This document shows positions 15,598 through 24,106 of a stretch of 64,000 nucleotides of DNA, piece after piece (position 1 is the first letter of the stretch; each line of letters starts with the position of its first letter). This stretch comes from Planococcus sp. CPCC 101016 (GTDB lineage: Bacteria > Bacillota > Bacilli > Bacillales_A > Planococcaceae), in assembly GCF_007859295.1 (NCBI RefSeq), contig NZ_VOHB01000004.1, positions 34,761-98,760 on the forward strand, read 5' to 3'. The notes beneath the pieces were generated by a model. The model saw nothing but the letters and a program-made list of their open reading frames with translations. It made no database searches and was not told the origin of the DNA. The translations under genes were made by a program, and so were the position numbers.

Positions 15598-15649
15598 CGG
15601 GTTGTCTCGCAGTCATGTACTTGACTGCCGGGACGGCCCTTTCTTTTTG
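15598..15649 (+). terminator. Terminator after lmo0937-family gene
   Basis: Long imperfect stem (gggttgtctcgcagtca with tgactgccgggacggccc, including G-U pairs) followed by TTTCTTTTT. Confidence 0.75.
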
Positions 15650-15667
15650 AGCAGCAGTTCACCAAAT

Positions 15668-15710
15668 AAAAACAGGAAAGGGAAATCGATGATTTCCCTT
15701 TCCTGTTTTT
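15668..15710. terminator. Strong bidirectional terminator
   Basis: 20-bp perfect stem (15668-15687 with 15691-15710), loop GAT, ending the cad/GNAT unit on the minus strand and backing up the plus-strand terminator. Confidence 0.93.
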
Positions 15711-15733
15711 TGTATTTATGCCCTCAACTCGTG

Positions 15734-16852
15734 TTATTCTCTGACTTTGGCGTAGACACAAGTATCCCGAAGCTTATTTCCTACCCGGGAAATCGTATCA
15801 TTGCGCAAAATCCCTTCCAGTTCGAATTTCAGACGGTTGGCCACAGCACGGCTGCGGACATTGTCAGGATCGCAGCGAATTTCTACACGATTGGCATCCA
15901 GTTCCTCAAAAGCAAAGCGGGTAATGCGTTCTACTGCTTCCGTGACAAAACCTTTGCCTTCATAGCGGCTGTCTACCCAATAGCCAATCTCAAATTTACG
16001 CACTTCCCAGTCAATGCGGTGAAGTCCTGTAGAGCCGATAAATTGTCCTGTTTCTTTAAGGAAAAAGTGAAGACGCAAATCCTTGCGCAATTTGAAATTA
16101 GCCTCGGCTTCAATCAATGTCGCTTCGGTTTCTGCAAGATCCGGCTTTTGCTGCGCAAATGGCAGCCATGGCCGGAATGCCTCCAAAGAGTGCACCACAG
16201 CTTCGTAACTGGCTTGTGCATCCTCTCTTCTAGGTGCGCGTATTAGCAACCGCTCCGATTCAAATTCTTCCGGAAAGTCGAGTAATACCGGATTAAAAGG
16301 CAGCTCTTTCGATTCTACGACCGCATCATCCCATAGCACTGGTGTGGTAATGCCAGCCTGCCAATCCTCGCGCGTCATCCCATAAGTCACCGCATCATAA
16401 TATCGATTTTCTCGTGGAGAAAACCATGCCTGCCGCAAATGCGCTTCTTTAACAAAACCGGTCCGCTCGAACGCTTTGCGCATTGCAAAATTATCATGGC
16501 GCGTATTGCCTTCCAGACGGATTTTTTTCTCAGGAAGCGAGAAAACAAAGTCCGCGACAAGCTTCAAAGCTTTCGGACCGTATCCTTTGCTGCGGTAAGG
16601 GTCGGCAATCCGCAAGTCGAAAAGCGGGATATCGTCCTGCAAATCAAATATTTTCACTAAGCCTACCTGTTGATTATCGTCATTTTCAATCCAAAAAGTT
16701 GTCACTTGATCAGATTTATAGCCGCCTTCTTCAATCGTTTTCTCAATCAAAGCCCGCACTGGATGCTCATGGCCATGAAACGGCCATGAGTTTGTTGTCA
16801 TAAAATGAATCAGCTGTTCTTGTTCTTCCATTGTCCATTCTGTTAATTTCAA
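15734..16852 (-). CDS. tandem double-GNAT acetyltransferase
   Basis: 372 aa, TTG at 16852 with GGAGG ten bases upstream. Two complete GNAT domains are fused. The first (residues 1-175) has LFDLRIADPYRSKGYGPKALKL and NFAMRKAFERTGF; the second (residues 190-372) is RimJ/RimL-like with FESERLLIRAPRREDA, FEIGYWVDSRYEGKGFVTEA and NVRSRAVANRLKF. RimJ/RimL relatives acetylate N-terminal amino groups of ribosomal proteins or small molecules. The substrates here are unknown. It starts 21 bases after the cadA stop in the same direction, so it may be read as the third gene of the cad operon. Confidence 0.8.
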   Translation of the reverse strand: MKLTEWTMEEQEQLIHFMTTNSWPFHGHEHPVRALIEKTIEEGGYKSDQVTTFWIENDDNQQVGLVKIFDLQDDIPLFDLRIADPYRSKGYGPKALKLVADFVFSLPEKKIRLEGNTRHDNFAMRKAFERTGFVKEAHLRQAWFSPRENRYYDAVTYGMTREDWQAGITTPVLWDDAVVESKELPFNPVLLDFPEEFESERLLIRAPRREDAQASYEAVVHSLEAFRPWLPFAQQKPDLAETEATLIEAEANFKLRKDLRLHFFLKETGQFIGSTGLHRIDWEVRKFEIGYWVDSRYEGKGFVTEAVERITRFAFEELDANRVEIRCDPDNVRSRAVANRLKFELEGILRNDTISRVGNKLRDTCVYAKVRE

Positions 16853-16873
16853 TACAAAACCTCCAAACGTGCC

Positions 16874-18943
16874 TCACTTCTGAACTTTCACAAGACGCAA
16901 TGCATTTAAAATTACCAATAGTGTGGCACCCATATCTGCAAAGATCGCAATCCATAAGGTCAACCAACCTGGAATAATTAAAAGCAACGCAATTATCTTC
17001 AGCCCTAATGCAAAGACGATATTTTCTTTTATTATACGCAATGTCTTTCGGCTGAGTCGAATTGTATAGGGAAGTTTCTCCAAATCATCGGCCATTAACG
17101 CAATATCTGCTGTTTCCAGCGCTGCGTCTGTTCCGGCTCCACCCATGGCAATCCCAATGCTGGAGGCCGCCAGAGCAGGTGCATCATTAATGCCGTCACC
17201 AACCATTGCCACTCTGCCATATTGTTTTTTCAATTCTTTAATTGCAGATAACTTGTCTTCCGGCATCAATCCTGCCCGAACATCTGTGACTCCGATTTCC
17301 TCTGCTATAGCTGCTGCTGTAGCTGGATGATCACCTGTCAGCATGATGGTCTCGCCAATGCCCATCGCTTTCAGTTTTTTGATGATTGAAGGGCTTTCTG
17401 TGCGGATGGCATCTGCTACTGCGATAACGCCAAGCAACTTCATTTGTGAAAATACAGCGGTGACAGACTTCCCACTCTCTTGCAGTTTACGCGCTTTTTC
17501 CGGAATGCGTAAGCCCTTTTCTTCGGCCCAATTCAAACTGCCGACGTAAATGGTTTCTTTCTTAATGTCTGCATACGCCCCTTTGCCGGTAACGGAATTG
17601 AAATTTTCAGAATCATAAACCTTTGCCGCTTCTTTTGTAATGGCTCTCGCCAGCGGATGCTGTGACATTACTTCAACAGAAGCCGCTAGTGTCAGCAATT
17701 CTTCTTTTGAAATAAAACCCTCTGCCAAAACATCTGTCACTTCAGGATAACCTTTCGTCAACGTACCCGTCTTGTCAAAAGCGACTGCATTAATTCGTCC
17801 GGTTTCCTCCAAATGGACACCGCCTTTGATGAGTACACCTTGGCGTGCAGCATTACCGATAGCTGTCACAATGGCAACTGGTGTCGAGACAACAAGCGCA
17901 CACGGACACCCTACAACAAGCACTGCCAAACCTTGATAAACCCACAGTTCCCAGTTACCTGTTAGAAAGCCGGGCACCAATGCCACGAAAAAAGCGATAG
18001 CAATGATTGCCGGTGTGTAGTATTTGGCAAACTGATCGATAAATTTCTGAGTTGGCGCTTTTTCAGCTTGCGCTTCTTCTACCAGATGAATAATCTTTGC
18101 GATGGTGGTGTCTTCGACACGTTTCGTAACTGTGACTTCAAGCGCCCCTTCATCATTCAACGTACCTGCAAACACTTCATCTCCCGCAGTTTTAACTGCA
18201 GGAATCGACTCTCCTGTAATCGCTGCCTGGTTAACAGCAGAACGTCCCCGAAGGACCGTGCCATCCATAGCGATTTTCTGTCCCGGTTTGACGATCAGAA
18301 CGTCTCCAATGCGAATATCTTCTGTATCCAACTCAACCAATTCCCCGCCGCGCTGAATCAGCGCCCGTGCTGGAGCCAAATCCATCAGACTTCGGATAGA
18401 CTGGCGTGCTTTGTTCATGGAGAACGATTCCAGTGCTTCACTTACAGCAAAAAGGAACACCACAACCGCACCTTCCCGCCATTCGCCAATGATGACCGCA
18501 CCGATAATTGCAATGGTCATCAAGGTTTTCATATCAAACTGAAGTGTACTGAGATTTTTCAGACCAGTCCAAAACATATGGTAACCGCCTATTGCCATGG
18601 AACTGCCAAATAAAGCGATTGACCAAGGATGGGTTTCACCAATTTGGAATGAAGCGATGATTCCCGCTATCAGCAACAGCAACGAAAGCGCAGTTTCTAT
18701 CGTCTGGCGACGCTGATAAAACGGAACGAGCTTCACTCTTTCTTTTTCAGGATAAACACGGATATGATCGAAAGCTCCTGCTTTTTCGAGGGCTTCAATC
18801 GTCACCTCTCCATCAATAGTCAGTTTGGAAGCCCCAAAATTTAAATTGACGTTTTTCACATCCGGCAAACTCTGAATGTTTTTTTCGAACTTGGCAGCAC
18901 AGCTCGTACACGATAAATTTTCGAGACGGTAAGTTTTAACCAT
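16874..18943 (-). CDS. cadA: cadmium/zinc-exporting P1B-type ATPase
   Basis: 689 aa from the ATG at 18943, with GAGGGTG upstream and overlapping the cadC stop by 8 bases. Domain order: one HMA metal-binding domain with CTSCAAKFE, membrane helices, actuator loop with TGES, transport motif CPC (VVGCPCALV), phosphorylation site DKTGTLTKG, the SQHPLARAI (HP) motif, TGDHPATA and the hinge GDGINDAPAL. The CPC motif and the cadC partner point to Cd2+/Zn2+/Pb2+ export rather than copper. Slightly shorter than pI258 CadA (one HMA, no His-rich head). Confidence 0.93.
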   Translation of the reverse strand: MVKTYRLENLSCTSCAAKFEKNIQSLPDVKNVNLNFGASKLTIDGEVTIEALEKAGAFDHIRVYPEKERVKLVPFYQRRQTIETALSLLLLIAGIIASFQIGETHPWSIALFGSSMAIGGYHMFWTGLKNLSTLQFDMKTLMTIAIIGAVIIGEWREGAVVVFLFAVSEALESFSMNKARQSIRSLMDLAPARALIQRGGELVELDTEDIRIGDVLIVKPGQKIAMDGTVLRGRSAVNQAAITGESIPAVKTAGDEVFAGTLNDEGALEVTVTKRVEDTTIAKIIHLVEEAQAEKAPTQKFIDQFAKYYTPAIIAIAFFVALVPGFLTGNWELWVYQGLAVLVVGCPCALVVSTPVAIVTAIGNAARQGVLIKGGVHLEETGRINAVAFDKTGTLTKGYPEVTDVLAEGFISKEELLTLAASVEVMSQHPLARAITKEAAKVYDSENFNSVTGKGAYADIKKETIYVGSLNWAEEKGLRIPEKARKLQESGKSVTAVFSQMKLLGVIAVADAIRTESPSIIKKLKAMGIGETIMLTGDHPATAAAIAEEIGVTDVRAGLMPEDKLSAIKELKKQYGRVAMVGDGINDAPALAASSIGIAMGGAGTDAALETADIALMADDLEKLPYTIRLSRKTLRIIKENIVFALGLKIIALLLIIPGWLTLWIAIFADMGATLLVILNALRLVKVQK

Positions 18944-19292
18944 TTTCCACACCCTCTTTCGTGTGCTCATGGGCGATTGTCACTAATTGGCGAACATGAT
19001 CGTCAGATAAGGAATAATAGATCTGCTTGCCTTTGCGTTCGGACTTTGCCAATGCCCGCTCTCTTAGGTAACGCAAATGATGGGAGGCCGTCGCTGTAGA
19101 TGATCCGATGACGGCAGCAATATCACAGACACACATTTCTTCTTCTATTGTTAACGCATATGCAATGTTCAATCTGGTTTCATCCGCCAGCGCTTTAAAT
19201 AGGTTAGCCACCTCACCTAAATCGGTCATGTTCTTCTGCACACGATCGACCACCTCCGGATGGACTTTTGTAACTTCACACAATTCTTTCAT
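18936..19292 (-). CDS. cadC: ArsR/SmtB-family metal-responsive repressor CadC
   Basis: 118 aa from the ATG at 19292 (AGAGGTG upstream); a start at 19313 would run through operator 1. Winged helix with SSTATASHHLRYLRE as recognition region. The alpha3 metal site keeps C54-V-C56 (CVCD) and the N-terminal C5; the second N-terminal Cys known from S. aureus CadC (C11) is Lys9 here. The alpha5 zinc site looks intact (D97, H99, H110, E113). It represses cadCA until Cd, Pb or Zn binds. The missing N-terminal cysteine may alter metal preference; this is inference. Confidence 0.92.
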   Translation of the reverse strand: MKELCEVTKVHPEVVDRVQKNMTDLGEVANLFKALADETRLNIAYALTIEEEMCVCDIAAVIGSSTATASHHLRYLRERALAKSERKGKQIYYSLSDDHVRQLVTIAHEHTKEGVENG

Positions 19293-19309
19293 GCTGGCAC
19301 CTCTTTCAT

Positions 19310-19377
19310 TCAAATAAAGATTTGATTGTTATCTTCAGTATATTCCTACTAGCGTTTACAGTCAAACGCATATTTGA
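19310..19377 (-). promoter_or_regulatory. cad promoter with two CadC operators
   Basis: On the minus strand TTGACT (19360-19365), 17 bases, TATACT (19337-19342). Two 16-bp sites TCAAA-N6-TTTGA lie at 19310-19325 and 19362-19377, the second overlapping the -35 and the first just past the transcript start. They are 52 bp apart, about five helical turns. The first closely matches the known cad operator of plasmid pI258. Confidence 0.85.
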
Positions 19378-19439
19378 ATGAATCGTGTTTACAAGCTAAA
19401 AAAAAGGTGATACAGTTTTAAAGTTATTGTCCGAATAAG

Positions 19440-19515
19440 TTCATCGAAGAGATTTTTCATTAATCGGCAGCATGGAATGAAGCCGTAAAAGTTCGATTAA
19501 AAGATGCCGTTGCTT
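19440..19515 (+). other. Structured 5' region upstream of the sulP gene
   Basis: Within the 190 bases before the sulP start an outer stem TTAATCG/CGATTAA (19460-19466 with 19494-19500) encloses a CGGC/GCCG pairing. It does not match a riboswitch class I can name. It may be a leader hairpin or chance. Confidence 0.3.
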
Positions 19516-19572
19516 TATGAAATACCGACTTCAACTAGTCTGTTTAATTAATATAGAAGGAAGTGGAAATTT

Positions 19573-21039
19573 TTGAATACCTTATCTTATAAAGAGCAAT
19601 GGTTCGGCAATATCCGCGGAGACATTTTGGCCGGAATTGTTGTGGCTCTTGCGCTTATCCCCGAAGCAATTGCCTTCTCCATCATCGCCGGAGTCGATCC
19701 GATGGTTGGCTTATACGCTTCGTTTTCCATCGCTGTCATCATTTCCTTTGTCGGCGGAAGACCCGCTATGATATCTGCTGCAACCGGCGCAATGGCGCTT
19801 GCCATGGTACTGCTGGTTCGTGACCATGGATTGGATTATTTACTAGCCGCCACTGTGTTGACCGGTGTACTCCAATTGATTTTCGGGGTTTTGAAAGTTG
19901 CCCGCTTTATGAAATTTATTCCACGTGCTGTCATGATCGGCTTTGTTAATTCACTGGCTATCCTGATTTTTATGGCACAAGTGCCGTTCATTTTCGGAAT
20001 TAATGCCATCACTTACGTTTTTGTGGGAGTTACTTTAGCGATTGTCTACATTCTGCCACGATTTTTCACAGCTATTCCGGCGCCTTTGATTGCCATTCTG
20101 GTGTTAACGGGAGTTGTCATGTACGGCGGAATCGACATGCAGAATGTTGGCAGCCTCGGTACCATTTCTCAAACCTTGCCAAGCTTCTTCATCCCAAGCG
20201 TACCGTTCAATTTTGAAACTTTGCAGATCATTTTTCCGACGGCTTTGGCTTTATCGGTCATCGGCTTGTTGGAATCCTTATTGACTGCATCGATACTTGA
20301 TGATGCAACAGAGACCGGGTCGGATAAAAACCAGGAAGCTCGCGGCCAAGGAATCGCTAACATCATTACTGGATTTTTCGGTGGGATGGCGGGCTGCGCC
20401 ATGATTGGCCAATCCGGCATCAATGTTCGTTCTGGCGGCCGTGGCCGATTGTCCACTTTTACAGCCGGCGTATTCCTCATGTTCCTAATTATTGTCTTAG
20501 GCAATTGGGTTATCCAAATCCCGATGCCAGTATTAGCCGGCATCATGGTCATGGTCTGCATCGGTACTTTTGACTGGGGTTCATTCAAGTATTTAGCGAC
20601 TGCCCCCAAATCAGATGCCATGGTCATGCTGCTAACCGTCATTGTTGTGGTTTATACACACGACTTGTCGAAAGGTGTATTCGCGGGCGTCATTTTGAGC
20701 GCAGTTCTGTTTGCAGCTAAGATTTCCAAAGTCGAAGTTCGCAAAGAAGGATTGGAATTCAATACGTCGAATAGATATACCATACACGGACAATTATTTT
20801 TCGCGTCTTCACAAGACTTCGTCACTGCGTTTGATAAAGTCGAAGCTTCTGAGGAAGTTGTATTGGACTTTTCAGACGCAACTGTTTGGGACGATTCAGG
20901 CGTCGGCGCGATTGACCGGGTCATGAATAAACTTCAGGCGCAAGGACAAACTGTTGAAATCACCGGTTTAAATGCTTCCAGCCAGAAACTCGTCGACAAA
21001 TTGGCGACCTATGGCAATTCAGGCAAAAGTGCACATTAA
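19573..21039 (+). CDS. SulP-family anion transporter with STAS domain
   Basis: 488 aa, TTG start with GAAGGAAGTGG upstream. Begins with the SulP pattern [35 protein letters not shown], followed by 10-14 membrane segments and, from about residue 390, a cytoplasmic STAS domain ([22 protein letters not shown]). SulP proteins move sulfate, bicarbonate or other anions. The B. subtilis counterpart with this short form is YbaR. It is followed after 12 bases by a universal stress protein gene, a frequent pairing. The substrate is not decidable from sequence; no sulfur-assimilation gene is near. Confidence 0.88.
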   Translation: MNTLSYKEQWFGNIRGDILAGIVVALALIPEAIAFSIIAGVDPMVGLYASFSIAVIISFVGGRPAMISAATGAMALAMVLLVRDHGLDYLLAATVLTGVLQLIFGVLKVARFMKFIPRAVMIGFVNSLAILIFMAQVPFIFGINAITYVFVGVTLAIVYILPRFFTAIPAPLIAILVLTGVVMYGGIDMQNVGSLGTISQTLPSFFIPSVPFNFETLQIIFPTALALSVIGLLESLLTASILDDATETGSDKNQEARGQGIANIITGFFGGMAGCAMIGQSGINVRSGGRGRLSTFTAGVFLMFLIIVLGNWVIQIPMPVLAGIMVMVCIGTFDWGSFKYLATAPKSDAMVMLLTVIVVVYTHDLSKGVFAGVILSAVLFAAKISKVEVRKEGLEFNTSNRYTIHGQLFFASSQDFVTAFDKVEASEEVVLDFSDATVWDDSGVGAIDRVMNKLQAQGQTVEITGLNASSQKLVDKLATYGNSGKSAH

Positions 21040-21051
21040 GGGGGATGCTCC

Positions 21052-21471
21052 ATGTATGAGAAAATTTTAGTGGCCGCCGATGGCTCCGCCCATTCAAAGA
21101 GAGCCGCTCATGAAGCGGTCAAAATGGCCAAAGCCAATCCACAAGCTTTCGTTACGTTATTGTACGTCATCGATTACGAAAAAGCGCGGACCGAAATTCT
21201 TCATGGCCAAAGCAGCGACGAAGTCCATCTGGAACGCCGTAAGCATTTAGCGCCGCTTGAAGAGATTTTCCAATCGGCTGGAGTCAGATTTGAAACTAAA
21301 ACACTGCATGGTGTTCCTGGACCGACTATCGTTAAACACGCCAATGAAACCGGCTATGATGTAGTACTGATCGGGAGCCGAGGCTTGAATGCACTGCAGG
21401 AAATGGTTCTTGGCAGTGTCAGCCATAAAGTGGCGAAACGCGTTCAGGCGCCGGTCATCATCGTCAAATAA
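21052..21471 (+). CDS. universal stress protein, UspA family
   Basis: 139 aa, ATG at 21052 with AGGGGGATG upstream. Starts YEKILVAADGSAHSKRAAHEAVKMA and ends with the ATP-binding G-S-R-G-x9-G-S-V-S-H-K-V motif (GSRGLNALQEMVLGSVSHKV), so it is the nucleotide-binding type. It directly follows the SulP transporter and probably binds or regulates it or serves the same stress. Ends at a strong terminator. Confidence 0.9.
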   Translation: MYEKILVAADGSAHSKRAAHEAVKMAKANPQAFVTLLYVIDYEKARTEILHGQSSDEVHLERRKHLAPLEEIFQSAGVRFETKTLHGVPGPTIVKHANETGYDVVLIGSRGLNALQEMVLGSVSHKVAKRVQAPVIIVK

Positions 21472-21513
21472 ATACAGCCGCTTTTCGGAAGTCCGAAAAG
21501 CGGCTGTATTTTT
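21472..21513 (+). terminator. Terminator of sulP-usp operon
   Basis: 17-bp perfect stem ending ...CTTTTCGG/CCGAAAAG..., loop of 4, followed by TATTTTTG. Confidence 0.92.
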
Positions 21514-21598
21514 GCTTATTGTAGATTTATGGGTGTTAAGCGAGATTGGTAGTCGTTCGCATAAAAATCGCCTGCACTGGCTGAAGGCGGATTAAAAT

Positions 21599-21931
21599 TT
21601 ATTGAATGAAGCTATAGCCAAGGCCAAATAGGCCGATGCCGCTGGCTAAAGTGGCGAAAATATAGAGGCCCCCCTGCAGCCATCTGCCATCTTCTATATC
21701 TTTTACAACATCCAAAGCCATGGTCGAAAATGTTGTGAAGGCTCCAAGAAAACCAGTGATCCAGAAAGCGGACAAGCTACCGCTGCCAATAAACAGGCCG
21801 AGCACCAATGAACCAATGCTGTTGACTAACCAAGTTGCCACTTTTGGCTTCCACATTCTGCTTTCGACCAGCACATAAAACAAATAGCGCGCGATGGCTC
21901 CTATAAACCCGCCAGCCGCAATGCCGATCAT
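21599..21931 (-). CDS. fluC: fluoride channel subunit FluC/CrcB (second gene)
   Basis: 110 aa from the ATG at 21931 (AGGGGTGA upstream); the open frame extends further but only over the preceding gene. Four membrane segments with GGFIGAIARYLFY, the NSIGSLVLGLFIG segment and GFLGAFTTFSTMALD, the pore-lining G-x-x-G-x-(F/L)-TTFST element. Two oppositely inserted subunits form a dual-topology Fluc channel that releases F-. It overlaps the upstream fluC by four bases (ATGA), so the pair is translationally coupled and probably forms a heterodimer. Confidence 0.9.
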   Translation of the reverse strand: MIGIAAGGFIGAIARYLFYVLVESRMWKPKVATWLVNSIGSLVLGLFIGSGSLSAFWITGFLGAFTTFSTMALDVVKDIEDGRWLQGGLYIFATLASGIGLFGLGYSFIQ

Positions 21932-22281
21932 GATTTCACCCCTTTTCTGCCAAGCCACAAGCCAACTGCGGCCGAGGCAATACATACGGCTGTCATGCCG
22001 ACAGCAAATGCCATCCCCCACCAAATGGATGAATCCAGATAATAGAACCAATCAGCAGAGAAAGCAGAAAATGTTGTAAACGAGCCTAATAAACCTGTCG
22101 ATACCAATAACCGCAGCTCTGCCGATTGGCGACTCAGGCGGACCGCTGCAAGCCCGATAAAAAAACTGCCTGCTATGTTCACTAGCCAAAGTCCAACTCC
22201 TCCGGCAACCGCCAGGTATATCCCTGTCCGCAAGAGCGAGCCAACCATTCCGCCAATTCCTACTGCCAGTATCCGTTTCAT
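21928..22281 (-). CDS. fluC: fluoride channel subunit FluC/CrcB (first gene)
   Basis: 117 aa. Same family: GGMVGSLLRTGIYLAV, NIAGSFFIGLAAVRLS and GLLGSFTTFSAFSAD. The basic C-terminus (GRKGVKS) and the different charge pattern from its partner suggest opposite fixed topology. The ribosome site (GCGGGG) is some distance from the ATG. No fluoride (crcB) riboswitch motif is visible in the 140 bases upstream, which is unusual enough to note. Confidence 0.9.
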   Translation of the reverse strand: MKRILAVGIGGMVGSLLRTGIYLAVAGGVGLWLVNIAGSFFIGLAAVRLSRQSAELRLLVSTGLLGSFTTFSAFSADWFYYLDSSIWWGMAFAVGMTAVCIASAAVGLWLGRKGVKS

Positions 22282-22453
22282 TACATACGCCCCGCATCTT
22301 TTTTCTCCAGTATAACGTATTGAAAAGAAACATGTTATTTGTCACTTCTGGCTGTAAGACAAACTAAAAGGTGAACTTTCTCACTTCAGTTTTAAATTAT
22401 TATCCGGTGATTTACTTATTCCAACAATTAAATTAAATATCGTAAAATTTCTT

Positions 22454-22482
22454 TTGCTCTAGTGAAGAAATAGGGTGATAAT
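22454..22482 (+). promoter_or_regulatory. Promoter of abrB-like gene
   Basis: TTGCTC, 17 bases, GATAAT, about 60 bases before the GTG start at 22543. Confidence 0.6.
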
Positions 22483-22542
22483 GGTATAAATGTATTTAAA
22501 ATCATAAAATACAAAACTATTGAAAATGAAAGGAGAATTAAA

Positions 22543-22815
22543 GTGAAGAGTACAGGTATAGTTAGAAAAATCGATCCATTGGGACGTGTTGTCTTCCCAA
22601 TGGAACTGCGAAGAATACTAAACTTAAAAGAGGGAGATCCGATGGAAATATTTATGGACGGGGACTTCATTCTTTTAAAAAAATTTAAAGCAGAAGGAGC
22701 CTGTGCAGTAACGGGCAAAGTATTAAGTGAAAATAAAGAATTTGCTCCAGGATTAATCCTCAGTCCAAAAGGCGCTCAAATTCTATTTGAAAAATTGCAA
22801 AACGAAAAAAGCTAA
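22543..22815 (+). CDS. abrB: AbrB-family transition-state regulator
   Basis: 90 aa, GTG at 22543 with AAAGGAGA upstream. The N-terminal 50 residues form the swapped-hairpin DNA-binding domain (GIVRKIDPLGRVVFPMELRRILNLKEGDPMEIF pattern over residues 5-37), including the conserved arginines. The C-terminus differs somewhat from B. subtilis AbrB and may be an Abh-like multimerisation region. AbrB homologues repress growth-transition genes by binding bent AT-rich DNA. It could be AbrB or its paralogue; neighbours give no further clue. Confidence 0.85.
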   Translation: MKSTGIVRKIDPLGRVVFPMELRRILNLKEGDPMEIFMDGDFILLKKFKAEGACAVTGKVLSENKEFAPGLILSPKGAQILFEKLQNEKS

Positions 22816-22830
22816 TACTAGATGAATTTA

Positions 22831-22862
22831 TAACCACGGTTTAGTGCAGCCGTGGTTATTTC
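22831..22862 (+). terminator. Terminator after abrB-like gene
   Basis: 9-bp stem TAACCACGG/CCGTGGTTA with a 10-base loop and a short T-rich tail. Confidence 0.65.
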
Positions 22863-23004
22863 TATGGAATTACTTTAAAACTCCTGTAGTCATATAATTA
22901 TATGTGATTCTTGTAGACATTTATTCTTTTTGTGGTTTACGACAAGTAGAATGATGCCCAAGTTATGTTCAATGCTCACTTCCCTTTGATTCGATGGACT
23001 GCAT

Positions 23005-23934
23005 TTAAGTTAAACTATATTCTTCATAGCTTAAGAACAACTGGATAAGACCTTCAAACAAATTACGCTGCTCCGGCTTCTGCCAATCCTCTTCCACATC
23101 CGCCATTAGCCACATGACTTCATCAAGGAAAACATGTTCAAATGCTTTCGGCCACATTGCTTTTTCTATATTCGATAAGGTCACGAATTCCCCATATCCT
23201 CCTAGAAATAAGTGCCATTGATTTTTTGTAAATGGCCGGTCGGGTGCCGAAGCAAGTTCATTATGAAACAACAACAGGACCAAGGCCAAATCAAAGATAC
23301 GGGGAACCCACCCAGCATTATCCGGATCGATCAAATAAGGTTGAGGGGCATAAATCAGGTTGTTCGCTTTGAAATCATGTGGGGTTGCGACAAAAATCAA
23401 GCCGCCCTGCTCCAGCTCCTCCTGTTGCTGAACCGCCTGCAGAAGCCGGACTTCTAATTCCGGATTTATCGCAACATCATGTACAGCTGCATTCTGCATA
23501 ATATTTTGGAAGCTTTCTTTAACTTCCTCATCATTGAAATCAAATACATCGTAAGAATCCAATTTAATGTCATTTTCTAAAGGAGACAGCGAGTGAATTC
23601 TTCCAAGCAACCTTCCTGCTTCTTTAATTTCATGATTCTTCCCTAAATAGGGTTCTCCTTCTATAAAAGGATAAACGACATAAGTTTCTTCATCGAAGGT
23701 CATCGGATTTTCTGCTGGAACCTTTGCTGGAGTAACCACATTAACGCCATCTCTCTTTAATCTTTTTGTGTAGTTTATAAGACGATTCGCTTTCTCAATC
23801 GGATGCTGCGTTTTTTTGACAATGAAATCCCCTTCTGGTCTTGCCATCCGGTAGACGGGTGAAAATGAATAGATACTGACCGGCTCGTTTTCTACTTCAA
23901 AACCAAAATGTTTCACGATTGTTTTAGCGTTCAT
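23005..23934 (-). CDS. APH-fold phosphotransferase
   Basis: 309 aa, ATG at 23934. Kinase-like fold of the aminoglycoside phosphotransferase/CotS superfamily: an N-lobe with FIVKKT as the ATP lysine, a C-lobe with a catalytic loop PHDFKANNL (HxDxxxxN-type, but with HD adjacent) and the metal Asp in LIDPDNAGW. No signal peptide. Members phosphorylate aminoglycosides, choline, homoserine or sugars. Nothing shows that this one confers antibiotic resistance. CotS-like spore proteins are another possibility if the organism sporulates. It is an isolated gene. Confidence 0.7.
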   Translation of the reverse strand: MNAKTIVKHFGFEVENEPVSIYSFSPVYRMARPEGDFIVKKTQHPIEKANRLINYTKRLKRDGVNVVTPAKVPAENPMTFDEETYVVYPFIEGEPYLGKNHEIKEAGRLLGRIHSLSPLENDIKLDSYDVFDFNDEEVKESFQNIMQNAAVHDVAINPELEVRLLQAVQQQEELEQGGLIFVATPHDFKANNLIYAPQPYLIDPDNAGWVPRIFDLALVLLLFHNELASAPDRPFTKNQWHLFLGGYGEFVTLSNIEKAMWPKAFEHVFLDEVMWLMADVEEDWQKPEQRNLFEGLIQLFLSYEEYSLT

Positions 23935-24051
23935 CTAATACCACCTACTTTCTATTTAATCTTTTTCATATAAGTTATTTCTACCGTTTATTGCTACGAA
24001 TATGCACATTATTATACTACCAATAATCAGAAAACTTAAAAATAGTATTTA

Positions 24052-24092
24052 AAAAAACGTTCGCAAAGGTAGCAAAAACCCTTTACGAACGC
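24052..24092 (-). terminator. Terminator after penicillin-acylase family gene
   Basis: Stem GTTCGCAAAGG-type pairing with CCTTTACGAAC (one mismatch), followed by seven T residues on the minus strand. Confidence 0.8.
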
Positions 24093-24106
24093 TTTCGGAG
24101 TTCAAC

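Noticed and set aside
15602..16246. 214-codon open frame antisense to the double-GNAT gene
   Set aside because: Runs through two terminators and antisense to a clear coding gene; no family resemblance.
18068..18613. 181-codon open frame antisense to cadA
   Set aside because: Shadow of a conserved gene; rich in Cys, Asn and Arg, as expected for reverse-complement translation.
22282..22420. Fluoride riboswitch before the fluC pair
   Set aside because: The conserved GGNGAUGG...CCGCC and long-range pairing of the crcB motif cannot be found.
23005..23934. Aminoglycoside resistance gene
   Set aside because: APH fold only; the catalytic loop lacks the HGD form of resistance enzymes and the family has many other substrates.
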